Below are positions 7,396-16,300 of a stretch of 64,000 bases of DNA, one piece after another. The notes under the pieces were generated by a model that did no database searches, was not told the origin of the DNA, and saw only the letters and a program-made list of their open reading frames with translations. The position numbers and the translations under genes were made by a program. Within the stretch, counting starts at the first letter, position 1. The number at the start of each line of letters is the position of its first letter. The DNA comes from Pseudoflavonifractor intestinihominis (GTDB lineage: Bacteria; Bacillota; Clostridia; Oscillospirales; Oscillospiraceae), in the NCBI RefSeq assembly GCF_040096055.1, contig NZ_JBBMFK010000021.1, positions 4,031-68,030 on the forward strand. The letters run 5' to 3'.

Positions 7396-8052
7396 TCACA
7401 TACCGGCGGCGCGCAGGGCCTCCACGGCGGCGGCGGGGTCGGGCTTGCCGAACACGGCGGAGCCGGCCACCAGCACGTTGGCCCCCGCCTTCACGGCCAG
7501 GGGAGCGGTGGCGGGGTCGATGCCGCCGTCCACCTCCAGGTGGCAGCCCGGGCAGTAGCGCTCAATATAGCCCCGGATGGCCTCCAGCTTGGGCAGCATG
7601 TCGGCCATAAAGGCCTGGCCGCCGAAGCCGGGTTCCACCGTCATGACCAGGATCAGGTCCAGGCCCCGCTCCAGATAGGGGATCACTGCCTCAGCGCCGG
7701 TGATGGGGCGCAGGACGATGCCCTTCTTCACGCCGTTCTCCTCCATCCGGTCCAGCGCCCGGTGGATGGCGGGGGGCAGGTCGGCCTCCAGATGGACGGA
7801 GAGCAGGTCGGCGCCCGCCTTGGCAAAGGCGTCGATGTACCGCTCCGGCTTCTCGATCATCAGGTGCACGTCCAGAAACTTGTCCGTACAGGCCCGCAGG
7901 GACTTGACCACCGGCACGCCGATGGTGATGTTGGGCACGAACATGCCGTCCATCACGTCCACGTGGAGCCAGTCGGCGTTGGGAACCCGCTCAATGTCAC
8001 GCTGGAGATTGGCAAAATCCGCTGAGAGCAGCGAGGGTGCAATTTTAATCAT
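7396..8052 (-). CDS. rpe: Ribulose-phosphate 3-epimerase
   Basis: 218 residues. Interconverts ribulose 5-phosphate and xylulose 5-phosphate in the pentose phosphate pathway. The TIM-barrel signatures are all present: APSLLSADFANL at the N-terminus, HVDVMDGMFVPN with metal-binding His and Asp, DVHLMI, MTVEPGFGGQAF with the phosphate loop, EVDGGI, and GANVLVAGSAVF at the C-terminus. GGAGGT precedes the ATG. Probably the first gene of an rpe-recR unit. Confidence 0.97.
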   Translation of the reverse strand: MIKIAPSLLSADFANLQRDIERVPNADWLHVDVMDGMFVPNITIGVPVVKSLRACTDKFLDVHLMIEKPERYIDAFAKAGADLLSVHLEADLPPAIHRALDRMEENGVKKGIVLRPITGAEAVIPYLERGLDLILVMTVEPGFGGQAFMADMLPKLEAIRGYIERYCPGCHLEVDGGIDPATAPLAVKAGANVLVAGSAVFGKPDPAAAVEALRAAGM

Positions 8053-8248
8053 ACTTAAACCTCCGCTTTAACAGAAATTGAAAAATTTCCTGTATGATGC
8101 ATTCAGTGGGGCAAGGGTCCCCGCCGCACCCGGGGCCGGTCCGGCACATAGGATGGCACAGCGGAATCGCTCCCAGCCGGCGGCGGCTTCCCCCCGCTCT
8201 GCTCCCACGGCCCGGCGGTCCGGCCGGGGGAACAACCGCTTTCAGATA

Positions 8249-8279
8249 GCCGTCCGGCGGGCTCTGCCCGCCGGACGGC
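8249..8279 (-). terminator. Hairpin after ilvA
   Basis: A perfect 13-base stem (GCCGTCCGGCGGG and complement, loop of 5) 18 bases beyond the ilvA stop on the minus strand. The T tract is weak. The remaining 190 bases to rpe are GC-rich and show no gene. Confidence 0.6.
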
Positions 8280-8296
8280 AGCAGGATCAGGGGGGA

Positions 8297-9517
8297 TCAG
8301 TCGTAAAAGTCGCCGGTGTTGACCTCCCGGGCGTCGTACCCGGCGGAGCGCATGGCGGTGAGGATGGTGCGCTTGTGGGTGTGGCCGAAGGCCTCCAGCG
8401 TCACCCGCAGCTCCACGCCGCTCTGGCGGTTGATGTTGACGAACTGGTTGTGCTCCAGCTTGATGATGTTGCCGTTCTCACGGGAGATGATCTCGGCCAC
8501 CCGCAGCAGCTCGCCGGGCCGGTCGGGCAGCTGGACGGAGAAGGTGAACACGCGGCCCCGGTTGATGAGGCCGTGCTGCACCAGGCTGGCCACGGTGATC
8601 ACGTCCATGTTGCCGCCGGAGAGCACACAGACCACGTTCTTGCCCCTGCAGTCCAGATGGCTAAGGGCGGCGATGGGCAGCAGGCCGGAGTTCTCCACGA
8701 TCATCTTGTGCTTTTCAATCATGTCCAGGAAGGCGTCCACCAGCTCCACGTCGTCGATGGTGATGATGTCGTCAATATTCTGCTGGATATAGGGGAAAAT
8801 GAGGTCGCCGGGGGTTTTCACAGCCACGCCGTCGGCGATGGTCTCCACGTGGTCCAGCGTGACCACATGGCCCGCCTCCACGCTGGCCTTCATGGACGCG
8901 GCGCCGGTGGGCTCCACGCCGATGACCTTCACGTTGGGGTTGAGCAGCTTGGCCAGGGTGGACACGCCCGCCGCCAGGCCGCCGCCGCCGATGGGCACCA
9001 GGATCACGTCCACATCGGGCAGGCTCTGGAAGATCTCATAGGCAATGGTGCCCTGACCGGTGGCCACCGCCAGGTCGTTGAAGGGGGGCACGTAGGTCAG
9101 GCCCCGCTCCTCCACCAGCTGCTGGGCCAGAGCGGCGGCGTCGTCAAAGGTCTCGCCGTGGAGCACCACCTCGGCACCGTAGTCCTTGGTGTTGTTCACC
9201 TTCACCAGGGGGGTGGTGGTGGGCATGACGATGGTGGCCTTGACGCCCGCGGCCTGGGCCGCGTAGGCCACGCCCTGGGCGTGGTTGCCCGCCGAGGCGG
9301 TGACCAGACCTCTGGCCTTCTCCTCCTCGGACAGGGTGGACAGCTTGAAGTAGGCGCCGCGGATCTTGTACGCGCCGGTGACCTGCATGTTCTCCGGCTT
9401 CAGATACACATTGTTGCCCGAGGCCTTGGACAGGGCCGTGCTGGGGACAAGCCCCGTGTTGGTGATGACGCCCGAGAGTACATTGCGGGCGGCTTTGAAA
9501 TCTTCCAATGTCATCAT
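8297..9517 (-). CDS. ilvA: Threonine ammonia-lyase with ACT domain
   Basis: 406 residues. A PLP enzyme that deaminates threonine to 2-oxobutyrate, the first step toward isoleucine (or of threonine catabolism). PLP lysine is Lys51 in TGAYKIRGAY; the SAGNHAQGVA asparagine loop and the glycine-rich GGGGLAAG phosphate loop are present. Residues about 325-402 form one ACT domain (FSVQLPDRPGELLRVAEII), the medium-length form with one ACT rather than the two of E. coli IlvA. With ilvB/N/C/D elsewhere in the window this supports a biosynthetic role, though a TdcB-like catabolic role cannot be excluded. Own promoter upstream. Confidence 0.92.
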   Translation of the reverse strand: MMTLEDFKAARNVLSGVITNTGLVPSTALSKASGNNVYLKPENMQVTGAYKIRGAYFKLSTLSEEEKARGLVTASAGNHAQGVAYAAQAAGVKATIVMPTTTPLVKVNNTKDYGAEVVLHGETFDDAAALAQQLVEERGLTYVPPFNDLAVATGQGTIAYEIFQSLPDVDVILVPIGGGGLAAGVSTLAKLLNPNVKVIGVEPTGAASMKASVEAGHVVTLDHVETIADGVAVKTPGDLIFPYIQQNIDDIITIDDVELVDAFLDMIEKHKMIVENSGLLPIAALSHLDCRGKNVVCVLSGGNMDVITVASLVQHGLINRGRVFTFSVQLPDRPGELLRVAEIISRENGNIIKLEHNQFVNINRQSGVELRVTLEAFGHTHKRTILTAMRSAGYDAREVNTGDFYD

Positions 9518-9580
9518 GGTGAAAACCCCTTTGCTGGGGATCGGCCGGTCAGGTCATCCCTTTGAATATAGATAACCATT

Positions 9581-9609
9581 ATTTTAATGAATTTAAGTGC
9601 TAAAGTCAA
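9581..9609 (-). promoter_or_regulatory. ilvA promoter
   Basis: Minus strand TTGACT (9609-9604), 17-base spacer, TAAAAT (9586-9581). Back-to-back with the promoter of the XpaC-TelA operon. Confidence 0.8.
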
Positions 9610-9616
9610 CGTGTTC

Positions 9617-9645
9617 TTGACACCCTCTGATAGGGGGGGTACAAT
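9617..9645 (+). promoter_or_regulatory. Promoter of the xpaC-telA-TPM operon with a palindromic spacer
   Basis: TTGACA (9617-9622), 17-base spacer, TACAAT (9640-9645). The spacer holds CCCTCTGATAGGGG, almost the reverse complement of the spacer in the P-ATPase promoter at 51730. A leader of about 190 bases follows, with a CCGGTCAA/TTGACCGG hairpin near 9751-9772 and a T6 run at about 9783, but no recognised RNA family. Confidence 0.85.
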
Positions 9646-9845
9646 AAACTGGAAATGGAATACCCATCAGGGACATATACCGGGCAAAGAAGGGCCCGGG
9701 CAGTCCTCCGGCCGGGATGCCGGAGCGGACATATCAGCGCGGAAAGATCCGGTCAATCTCTTTGACCGGCCTGAAACAGAGCTTTTTTGCCCCCGATTTT
9801 GGCGAAAAGCGCGGCTGCCCTGTTGCCAAGGGCATGGAGGAGATT

Positions 9846-10571
9846 ATGACAAAAAAAGTGAAACGCTCAGTGGCGCCCTTTTACCTGGTGGCCGCCCTGT
9901 GGCTGGCCTGGGCGCTGCTGCTGCCCCTGTACCGGCCGCTGGACTACGTGCTGGCCGCGGTGGCGTCGGTGGTGGCCTTTATCATCGGCAAGGCCATCTG
10001 GCCTGACAAGACCTATCAGATCGCGGACCCGGAGGCGGAGAAGAAGGCGACGGAGAAGAAAGAGCCTCCCAAGAAGGAGCAGGCCCAGACTCCGCCGGAG
10101 CCCAAGGCGGAGCGGCAGTCCACCGGCGACCCGGAGCTGGACGGCCTGCTCAAGCAGCGGGACATGGCCCTGTCCGAGATGCGCCGCCTCAACGACTCCA
10201 TCCAGGACGAGAAGCTCTCCGCCCAGATCGACCACCTGGAGGCCACCACCAAGAAGATCTTTGATCTGGTGGTGGAGAAGCCGGCCAAGAAGAGCCAGAT
10301 CAGCCGCTTCATGAACTACTACCTGCCCACCACCCTCAAGCTGCTCAACGCCTACGACCGGATGGACGCCGCCGGCGTGTCGGGCACCAACATCGACGGC
10401 ACCATGGGCCGGATCGAGCAGAGCATGGACACGGTGGTGTCCGCCTTTGACCGCCAGCTGGACGCCCTCTTTGGGGACGAGGCGCTGGACATCTCCACTG
10501 ATATTACCGTACTGGAAAATCTGCTGGCCCAGGAGGGGCTGAGCGGGGACCAGATGACGGCCCAGTCATAA
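9846..10571 (+). CDS. XpaC-like membrane protein (PF10112 type)
   Basis: 241 residues from an ATG behind GGAGGAGATT; the frame is open further upstream but lacks a ribosome-binding site there. Two adjacent membrane helices (about residues 11-52, around FYLVAALWLAWALLLP and VLAAVASVVAFIIG) are followed by a charged lysine/glutamate/proline linker and a helical cytoplasmic domain (about 100-235, containing YYLPTTLKLLNAYDRMD). This matches the 5-bromo-4-chloroindolyl phosphate hydrolysis (XpaC) family, which typically sits directly before telA, as here with a 24-base gap. Biochemical role unknown; proposed link to envelope stress or toxic anions is by association. Confidence 0.82.
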   Translation: MTKKVKRSVAPFYLVAALWLAWALLLPLYRPLDYVLAAVASVVAFIIGKAIWPDKTYQIADPEAEKKATEKKEPPKKEQAQTPPEPKAERQSTGDPELDGLLKQRDMALSEMRRLNDSIQDEKLSAQIDHLEATTKKIFDLVVEKPAKKSQISRFMNYYLPTTLKLLNAYDRMDAAGVSGTNIDGTMGRIEQSMDTVVSAFDRQLDALFGDEALDISTDITVLENLLAQEGLSGDQMTAQS

Positions 10572-10595
10572 ACAACGAGGAAAGGATGAATCCCT

Positions 10596-11804
10596 ATGAC
10601 CGACAAGATCGATATGACCCCCGAGCTGACCCTGGACCCCACCGGCGCGGCCCAGGCCGCCCAGGCTGAGACTGTGCTCCGCACGCCGGAAGCCCCCACC
10701 CTGACTCTGGAGCCCACCCTGGGCGCCGAGGAGACCGCAGCTGCCCAGGCCCAGCGGGACGCCAACGCGGTGAAGATCGACGAGAGCATGCTCACCGAGG
10801 CCGAGCGGAAGATGGTGGACGACTTTTCCCAGAAGATCGACATCACCGACTCCAACGTGGTCCTCCAGTACGGCGCCGCCGCCCAGAAGAACGTGGCCTC
10901 CTTCTCGGAGAATACCCTCAACTCGGTGCGCACCAAGGACCTGGGCGAGGTGGGGCAGGCCCTCAGCTCCCTGGTGGTCCAGCTCAAGGGCTTCAATGTG
11001 GAGGAGAAGAAGGGCATCATGGGCTTCTTCCAGCGCAAGCGCAACGAGCTGGAGGAGATGAAGGTGGCCTACTCCAAGGCCGAGACCAACGTGGACAAGA
11101 TCGTCCAGATTCTGGAGGGCCACCAGGTCACCCTGATGAAGGACATCGCCATGCTGGACCAGATGTACGACCTGAACACCAAGTACTACAAGGAGCTGAC
11201 GATGTACATCATCGCCGGCAAGAAGAAGCTGCAGGCCGTCCGCACCGGCGAGCTGGAGGAGCTGCGCAAGAAGGCCGCCGCCACCGGCGCCCAGGAGGAC
11301 GCCCAGGCCTACAACGACCTGGCCAACATGTGCAACCGCTTTGAGAAGAAGATCCACGACCTGGAGCTCACCCGTATGATCTCCATTCAGATGGGCCCCC
11401 AGACCCGGCTCATCCAGAACAACGACACCCTGATGCTGGAGAAGATCCAGTCCTCCCTGGTGAACACCATCCCCCTGTGGAAGAGCCAGATGGTGCTGGC
11501 CCTGGGCCTGGAGCACTCCCGTCAGGCCACCGCCGCCCAGAGCGCGGTGACCAATATGACCAACGAGCTGCTCCAGAAGAACGCGGACATGCTGAAGATG
11601 GGCACCATTGAGACCGCCAAGGAGGCCGAGCGCAGCGTGGTGGACATCCAGACCCTCCAGCACACCAACCAGCAGCTCATCTCTACCCTGGATGAGGTCA
11701 TGAAGATCCAGCAGGAGGGCGCCCAGAAGCGCCGCGAGGCCGAGGTGGAGCTGGGCCGCATCGAAGGCGAACTCAAGCAGAAGCTGCTGGAGCTGCGGGG
11801 CTGA
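10596..11804 (+). CDS. telA: Toxic anion resistance protein TelA
   Basis: 402 residues, the usual length for TelA (PF05816). It is almost entirely alpha-helical with long coiled-coil stretches; family blocks include IDITDSNVVLQYGAAAQ, FNVEEKKGIMGFF and the GPQTRLIQNND region about residue 265. No membrane helix or signal peptide. TelA relatives are linked to tellurite and cell-envelope antibiotic resistance, but the mechanism is unknown. Middle gene of the operon xpaC-like, telA, TPM protein; the start follows AGGAAAGGATG. Confidence 0.92.
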   Translation: MTDKIDMTPELTLDPTGAAQAAQAETVLRTPEAPTLTLEPTLGAEETAAAQAQRDANAVKIDESMLTEAERKMVDDFSQKIDITDSNVVLQYGAAAQKNVASFSENTLNSVRTKDLGEVGQALSSLVVQLKGFNVEEKKGIMGFFQRKRNELEEMKVAYSKAETNVDKIVQILEGHQVTLMKDIAMLDQMYDLNTKYYKELTMYIIAGKKKLQAVRTGELEELRKKAAATGAQEDAQAYNDLANMCNRFEKKIHDLELTRMISIQMGPQTRLIQNNDTLMLEKIQSSLVNTIPLWKSQMVLALGLEHSRQATAAQSAVTNMTNELLQKNADMLKMGTIETAKEAERSVVDIQTLQHTNQQLISTLDEVMKIQQEGAQKRREAEVELGRIEGELKQKLLELRG

Positions 11805-11902
11805 TTCCCCAAAAACAGAACGCGGGACGGGATGAGTCCGTCCCATAGACCGACAGTGCTCCCGAGCGGGCGCAAAGGCAGCCCCCGGAGCGGAGGGACA
11901 TA

Positions 11903-13033
11903 ATGAAGATTTTTCAGAAAACCGGCGTGGCGGTGCTAGTGATGTGCATCGCCATTGCGGCGGCGGTGGGTATCGGCCTGTGGCGTCAACCGGCAGCCGC
12001 AGTGGGCAGCCAGACCGGGTCCCTGGACACCGGGCTGGATACCACCTATTACGCCAAATTCGTGGACGACAGGGCGGACCTGTTGTCAAGCAATGCGGAG
12101 GAGACCATCGCCCTCTACAACGCCAACTGGGATGACCGGTACAACAGCGTGGTGGGCGTGGTGACCATGGAGTCTGTGCCCTCCGACGTGCAGACCGTAG
12201 ACGACTTTGCCGACTACGCCTATGAGCTGGGCTCGGGCCTGGGCCTGGGCGAGGGAGACGCGGTGCTGGTCCTCACGGTGGCAGAGGGAGGCTACTATCT
12301 GGCCACCGGCGACGACTTCGCCACCATGCTGCCCGACAGCCGGGTGGACGCATTCCTGGAGGAATACCTGGCCGGTGATTTCTACGCCGGCAGGTACGAG
12401 GCGGCCGTACTCAGCCTTTACAGCGGCCTCAACGACCTCTACTACACCAATTTCGGTGTGGGCAATGACGCCCTGCCTGACAGCCCCGGCTATACCGGCT
12501 ATTCCTATGGGTATGCCTACAGATGGGTGGTCTGGCTGGTGATTTTGCTGATTGTGCTGGTGGTCATTCTCAGCGCGGTGGACCGCTCCCGGTACAACGC
12601 ATACCGGGCCCGGTACTACGGCGTGGCCACGCCGCCCTATGTGTTCCGGCCCATCCTCTTCTGGCACCGGCCCGGCTCCTACTGGTACCGGCGGCACTGG
12701 CACCGTCCGCCTCCTCCTCCGCCTCCCGGAGGGCCCAGAGGCCCCGGCGGTCCCGGACGTCCCGGCGGCGGTAATCCGGGCGGCTTCGGCGGCGTGGGCA
12801 ACCGTGGTCCCAGAGGGGGCGGCACCTTCGGCGGCCGTCCCTCCGGCGGCAGACCCGGAGGCTTTGGCGGCGGCGCCAGCAGAGGCGGCGGCTCCTTCCG
12901 GGGCGGCGGCTTCGGCGGTTCCCGCGGGGGCGGGTCCTTCGGCGGAAGCCGGGGCGGCTTCGGCGGCGGCTCCCGGGGCGGCGGTTCCTTTGGCGGTGGC
13001 CGGGGCGGTGGGTCCTTCGGCGGCCGCCGGTAA
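11903..13033 (+). CDS. TPM-domain membrane protein with Gly/Arg-rich tail
   Basis: 376 residues. A signal/anchor helix (residues about 8-28) is followed by a TPM domain (about 45-190, with KFVDDRADLLS, VVGVVTM and the VLVLTVAEGGYYLATG strand), then a membrane helix near 208-228 (VVWLVILLIVLVVIL). The TPM domain is therefore outside the cell. The cytoplasmic C-terminus has a run of prolines, then about 110 residues almost only of Gly, Arg, Ser and Phe. TPM proteins include photosystem II repair factor Psb32 and MOLO-1. The tail resembles those of other Firmicute TPM proteins but its role is unknown. Last gene of the telA operon. Confidence 0.85.
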   Translation: MKIFQKTGVAVLVMCIAIAAAVGIGLWRQPAAAVGSQTGSLDTGLDTTYYAKFVDDRADLLSSNAEETIALYNANWDDRYNSVVGVVTMESVPSDVQTVDDFADYAYELGSGLGLGEGDAVLVLTVAEGGYYLATGDDFATMLPDSRVDAFLEEYLAGDFYAGRYEAAVLSLYSGLNDLYYTNFGVGNDALPDSPGYTGYSYGYAYRWVVWLVILLIVLVVILSAVDRSRYNAYRARYYGVATPPYVFRPILFWHRPGSYWYRRHWHRPPPPPPPGGPRGPGGPGRPGGGNPGGFGGVGNRGPRGGGTFGGRPSGGRPGGFGGGASRGGGSFRGGGFGGSRGGGSFGGSRGGFGGGSRGGGSFGGGRGGGSFGGRR

Positions 13034-13074
13034 CACGACGGACACGGCTCACAAAAAAACAGACCATACAAGCG

Positions 13075-13119
13075 CGTCCCCTGTGCAGGCTGACCGGCCT
13101 GGGCAGGGGACGTTTTTTT
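13075..13119 (+). terminator. Terminator of the telA operon
   Basis: CGTCCCCTG and CAGGGGACG close a hairpin followed by seven Ts (13113-13119). Confidence 0.9.
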
Positions 13120-13329
13120 CCGTCCCGCAGGATTACACAAGTTTTACACAAGCTTCACCCAATCCGCATGGATAAGCCGAAAGGCGGGTGCTAAACTCTT
13201 CCCTGCGTAAAGCGGCGGCTCCCTGTTGGGAACCGCCTGGGTCCGATGCAGCCCCGGACGGAATATATTCAGCCGGGGCGGGAAGTCGCTGCGGCATCAG
13301 GGCCCAATCTCGACAGAAGGAGAATCCAG
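13120..13329 (+). other. Possibly structured leader before the giant S-layer gene
   Basis: About 210 bases without a gene. Local stems include GCCGAAAGGC (13168-13177, GAAA tetraloop), GGCGG..CTCCC with GGGAACCGCC (about 13214-13237) and GTCCG with CGGAC (13242-13260). The arrangement of short stems and conserved-looking purine loops suggests a structured 5' leader, but I could not match it to a known riboswitch and no clear promoter was found. Confidence 0.3.
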
Positions 13330-16300
13330 ATGAACTTGTGTGCGAAGCGAATTGGTTCCCTGGCGCTGGCAGTGCTGCTGGCGGTCCAGACGCTGGGAAC
13401 AGTGCCCGCCTCTGCCGCCGACACGGCGGAGGAGACAGAGACACCCAAGGTGGTGGCCGACTGGAAGTTTGACCAAGCGCACACCACCGGCAGCATTGCC
13501 GACGGCAGCCTGATCGTTGAGGACCAGAGCGGCAACGACAACGACCTGAGAATGGAGACCTATGGACAGGGGAACTGGGAGGATTACCTCTCCTTCTCCG
13601 ACGACAGCATGACCGGCCAGGGCGGCAGCATGGTCTTTGACGGCGACAACAGCGCCAAGACCGGCGCCGACTTCATCACTGTGGACGGCGCGGCCATCAA
13701 CAGCGAGGAGTTTACCGATGGTTACACCATGGAGTTCCTCTACTACTTCCCCGAGGACTGGACCGCCGCCGACCAGTGGATGAGCCTCATTGGCCGTCAG
13801 GGCGCGGGCGGCGGCAACCCGGAGGGGGAGCAGGGCACCATGTACGCCTCCATCTCCAACTGCAAGGAGATCCAGTTCATCACCGGCAACGCCGACGGCG
13901 ACCACTACATGTCCTCCGCCGCCTGGTCGGTGTCCATGGATGAGGGCGGCGTGTGGTACCACATCGCCATCGTCTCCGACGGACACGAGATCGCCACCTA
14001 TGTCAACGGCTGCGAGGCCTTCCGGGACTATGTGTCCGACGAGATGGTGGGCATGTACGCCGACCCGGCGGACGGCCGGTTCCGGGTGGGCTCCTCCTGG
14101 TGGGACGGCCTGGACAAGTTCCTCCAGGGCAGCCTGCAGGAGATCCGCATCTCCGGCCAGCCGCTGGACAAGGACCAGTGGCTTGTCCCCAATCCGGAGG
14201 ATTATGTGGAAAACTTCGGCAGCAACGACACCTACACCCTGCGCAATGAGGACAACTACAACATCGTCCTCATCCCCGACACCCAGAACACGGTGGAGTA
14301 CTGCCCCGACGTGATGGACACCGCCATCGACCAGCTCATCGACACCGCCGACGAGCTGAACGTGGCCGGCGTCATCCACCTGGGCGACGTGGTGGACGAC
14401 AACAACGACGACGCCCAGTATGTCAGCGCTCGGGACGCCTTCTACCGCCTGCCCGACACGGGCATCAAGTTCCTGGTGCAGATGGGCAACCACGACGGCT
14501 GGAGCAGCGGCATCCACAACTACTACAACAGCTTCTCCGGCAAGAGCACCGCCTGGACCCGCCGCACCGGCTGGTACCTGACTCAGTCCCCCAACGGCGA
14601 CGGCAACAGCTCCTACATGTTCCTGCGGGCGGGCAGCTACAACTACCTGGTGATCTCCCTGTCCTGCACGGGCAGCGGCTCGGGCGCCAACAACAACACC
14701 GGCTGGAACAGCGCCGACGAGGCCTGGCTCCGCTCCGTGCTGGAGGAGTACCCCGACTGCCCCACCATCGTCACCACCCATGACCTGCAGAACTGCTCCG
14801 ACACCCAGCCCAGCGCCATCAAGCTCAGCGCCCAGGGCAGCAAGCTGTGGGACATCGTCAAGGACTACGACCAGGTCTTTATGCTGGTGGGCGGCCACAG
14901 CCACGGCTCCGGCGTGGAGGAGCTGACCAACACCAACGGCAACAAGGTCATCTCCATCCTCACCGACCTGCAGTTTGCCTACAACGGCGGCAACGGCTGG
15001 TTCCGCTACCTGGAGTTTGACGAGAGCGCGGACAAGATCTACTACTCGGTCTACTCCCCCTACGCCGCCTCGCTGGACGAGAGCGAGAAGAGCTTTTTTG
15101 ACGTGAACTTCCTCACCGGCCCGGGCAATGAGGGAGAGATCGACCTGGATTTTGAGACCCGCTTCCCCGGCATGGCCAGGGAGGAGCAGGAGACCCAGAC
15201 CGAGGGCCAGTGGATGACCGGCGAGTACCACACCCACACCGGCCAGTCCAAGGACGCCACCTCCGCCTTCATGTCCCTGACCAACGTGCTGGCCGCCGCC
15301 TTCCGCAACCAGGACGTGCTCCAGGATGAGGCCAACAGCGCCGCCCGGTTTGACAACATCCAGAACGGCGACGCCTTCGACTTCCTGGGCCTGGCCGACC
15401 ACCTGCGCCAGTCCTACAACGGCGTGGACGGCCAGGGCAACGGCCAGTACAACACCGCCTTCTATGTGGCCCTCCAGACTCAGATCCGGGAGATCGAGAA
15501 GCTGCAGGTCAAGGGCGAGTACACCGACAAGCTGATCAACACCGGCTTTGAGTGGGACATGCCCGGTCTGGACCACGCCAGCGTGGGCATCCTGGACGAG
15601 GACGGCAACGCCTCCATCTCCGGCATCCACGCCTTTGAGTGGCTGTACGCCAGCCAGGGCTCCGGCGACGACCCCACCAGCCTCTTTAACCTGGATGAGA
15701 AGTCCGACGACATGGACGAGCAGGCGGTCTACGGCGACCGCCAGAACGACGGCCAGGCCGAGACCGCCTATGACGCGGTGGCCTGGCTGGAGGAGAACTA
15801 CCCCGGCAGCTACGCCCTGCCCAACCACCCCTCCCGCCACAACGGCGGCAGCGGCGAGGTGACCATTGAGAACCTGCGCCGTCTCAATGACGCCGCCCCC
15901 AGCGTGGTCTTCGGCTTTGAGGGCATGCCGGGCAACCAGATGTCGGGCAGCGGCCGCTGCGAGCTGCCCGCCGGCGCCATTCGCAACGGTGCCGACGAGA
16001 TGATCGCCGTCACCGGCGGCGTGTGGGACGCCCTGCTCTCCGAGGGCCGCAGGTTCTACAACTTCGCCAACTCCGACTTCCACTTCAAGGTCAGCGCCGA
16101 CGAGAACTACTCCAGCGGCTACTGGGCCAGCGAGTACTCCGCCAACCAGGTCTGGGTGGAGCCCGGCGACGACGGGCAGTTCACCTTCTCCGACGTGGTG
16201 GAGGGCATGCGCTCGGGCAACGCCTATTCTGTGTACGGCAACCTGATCTCCGACCTGAGCTTCACCGTCTCCGCCGCTGACGGCAGCACCGCCACCATGG

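Noticed and set aside
13120..13329. Cyclic-di-GMP or cobalamin riboswitch before the S-layer gene
   Set aside because: GAAA tetraloop and a GCGTAAAGC segment are suggestive, but order and conserved bases do not fit either class.
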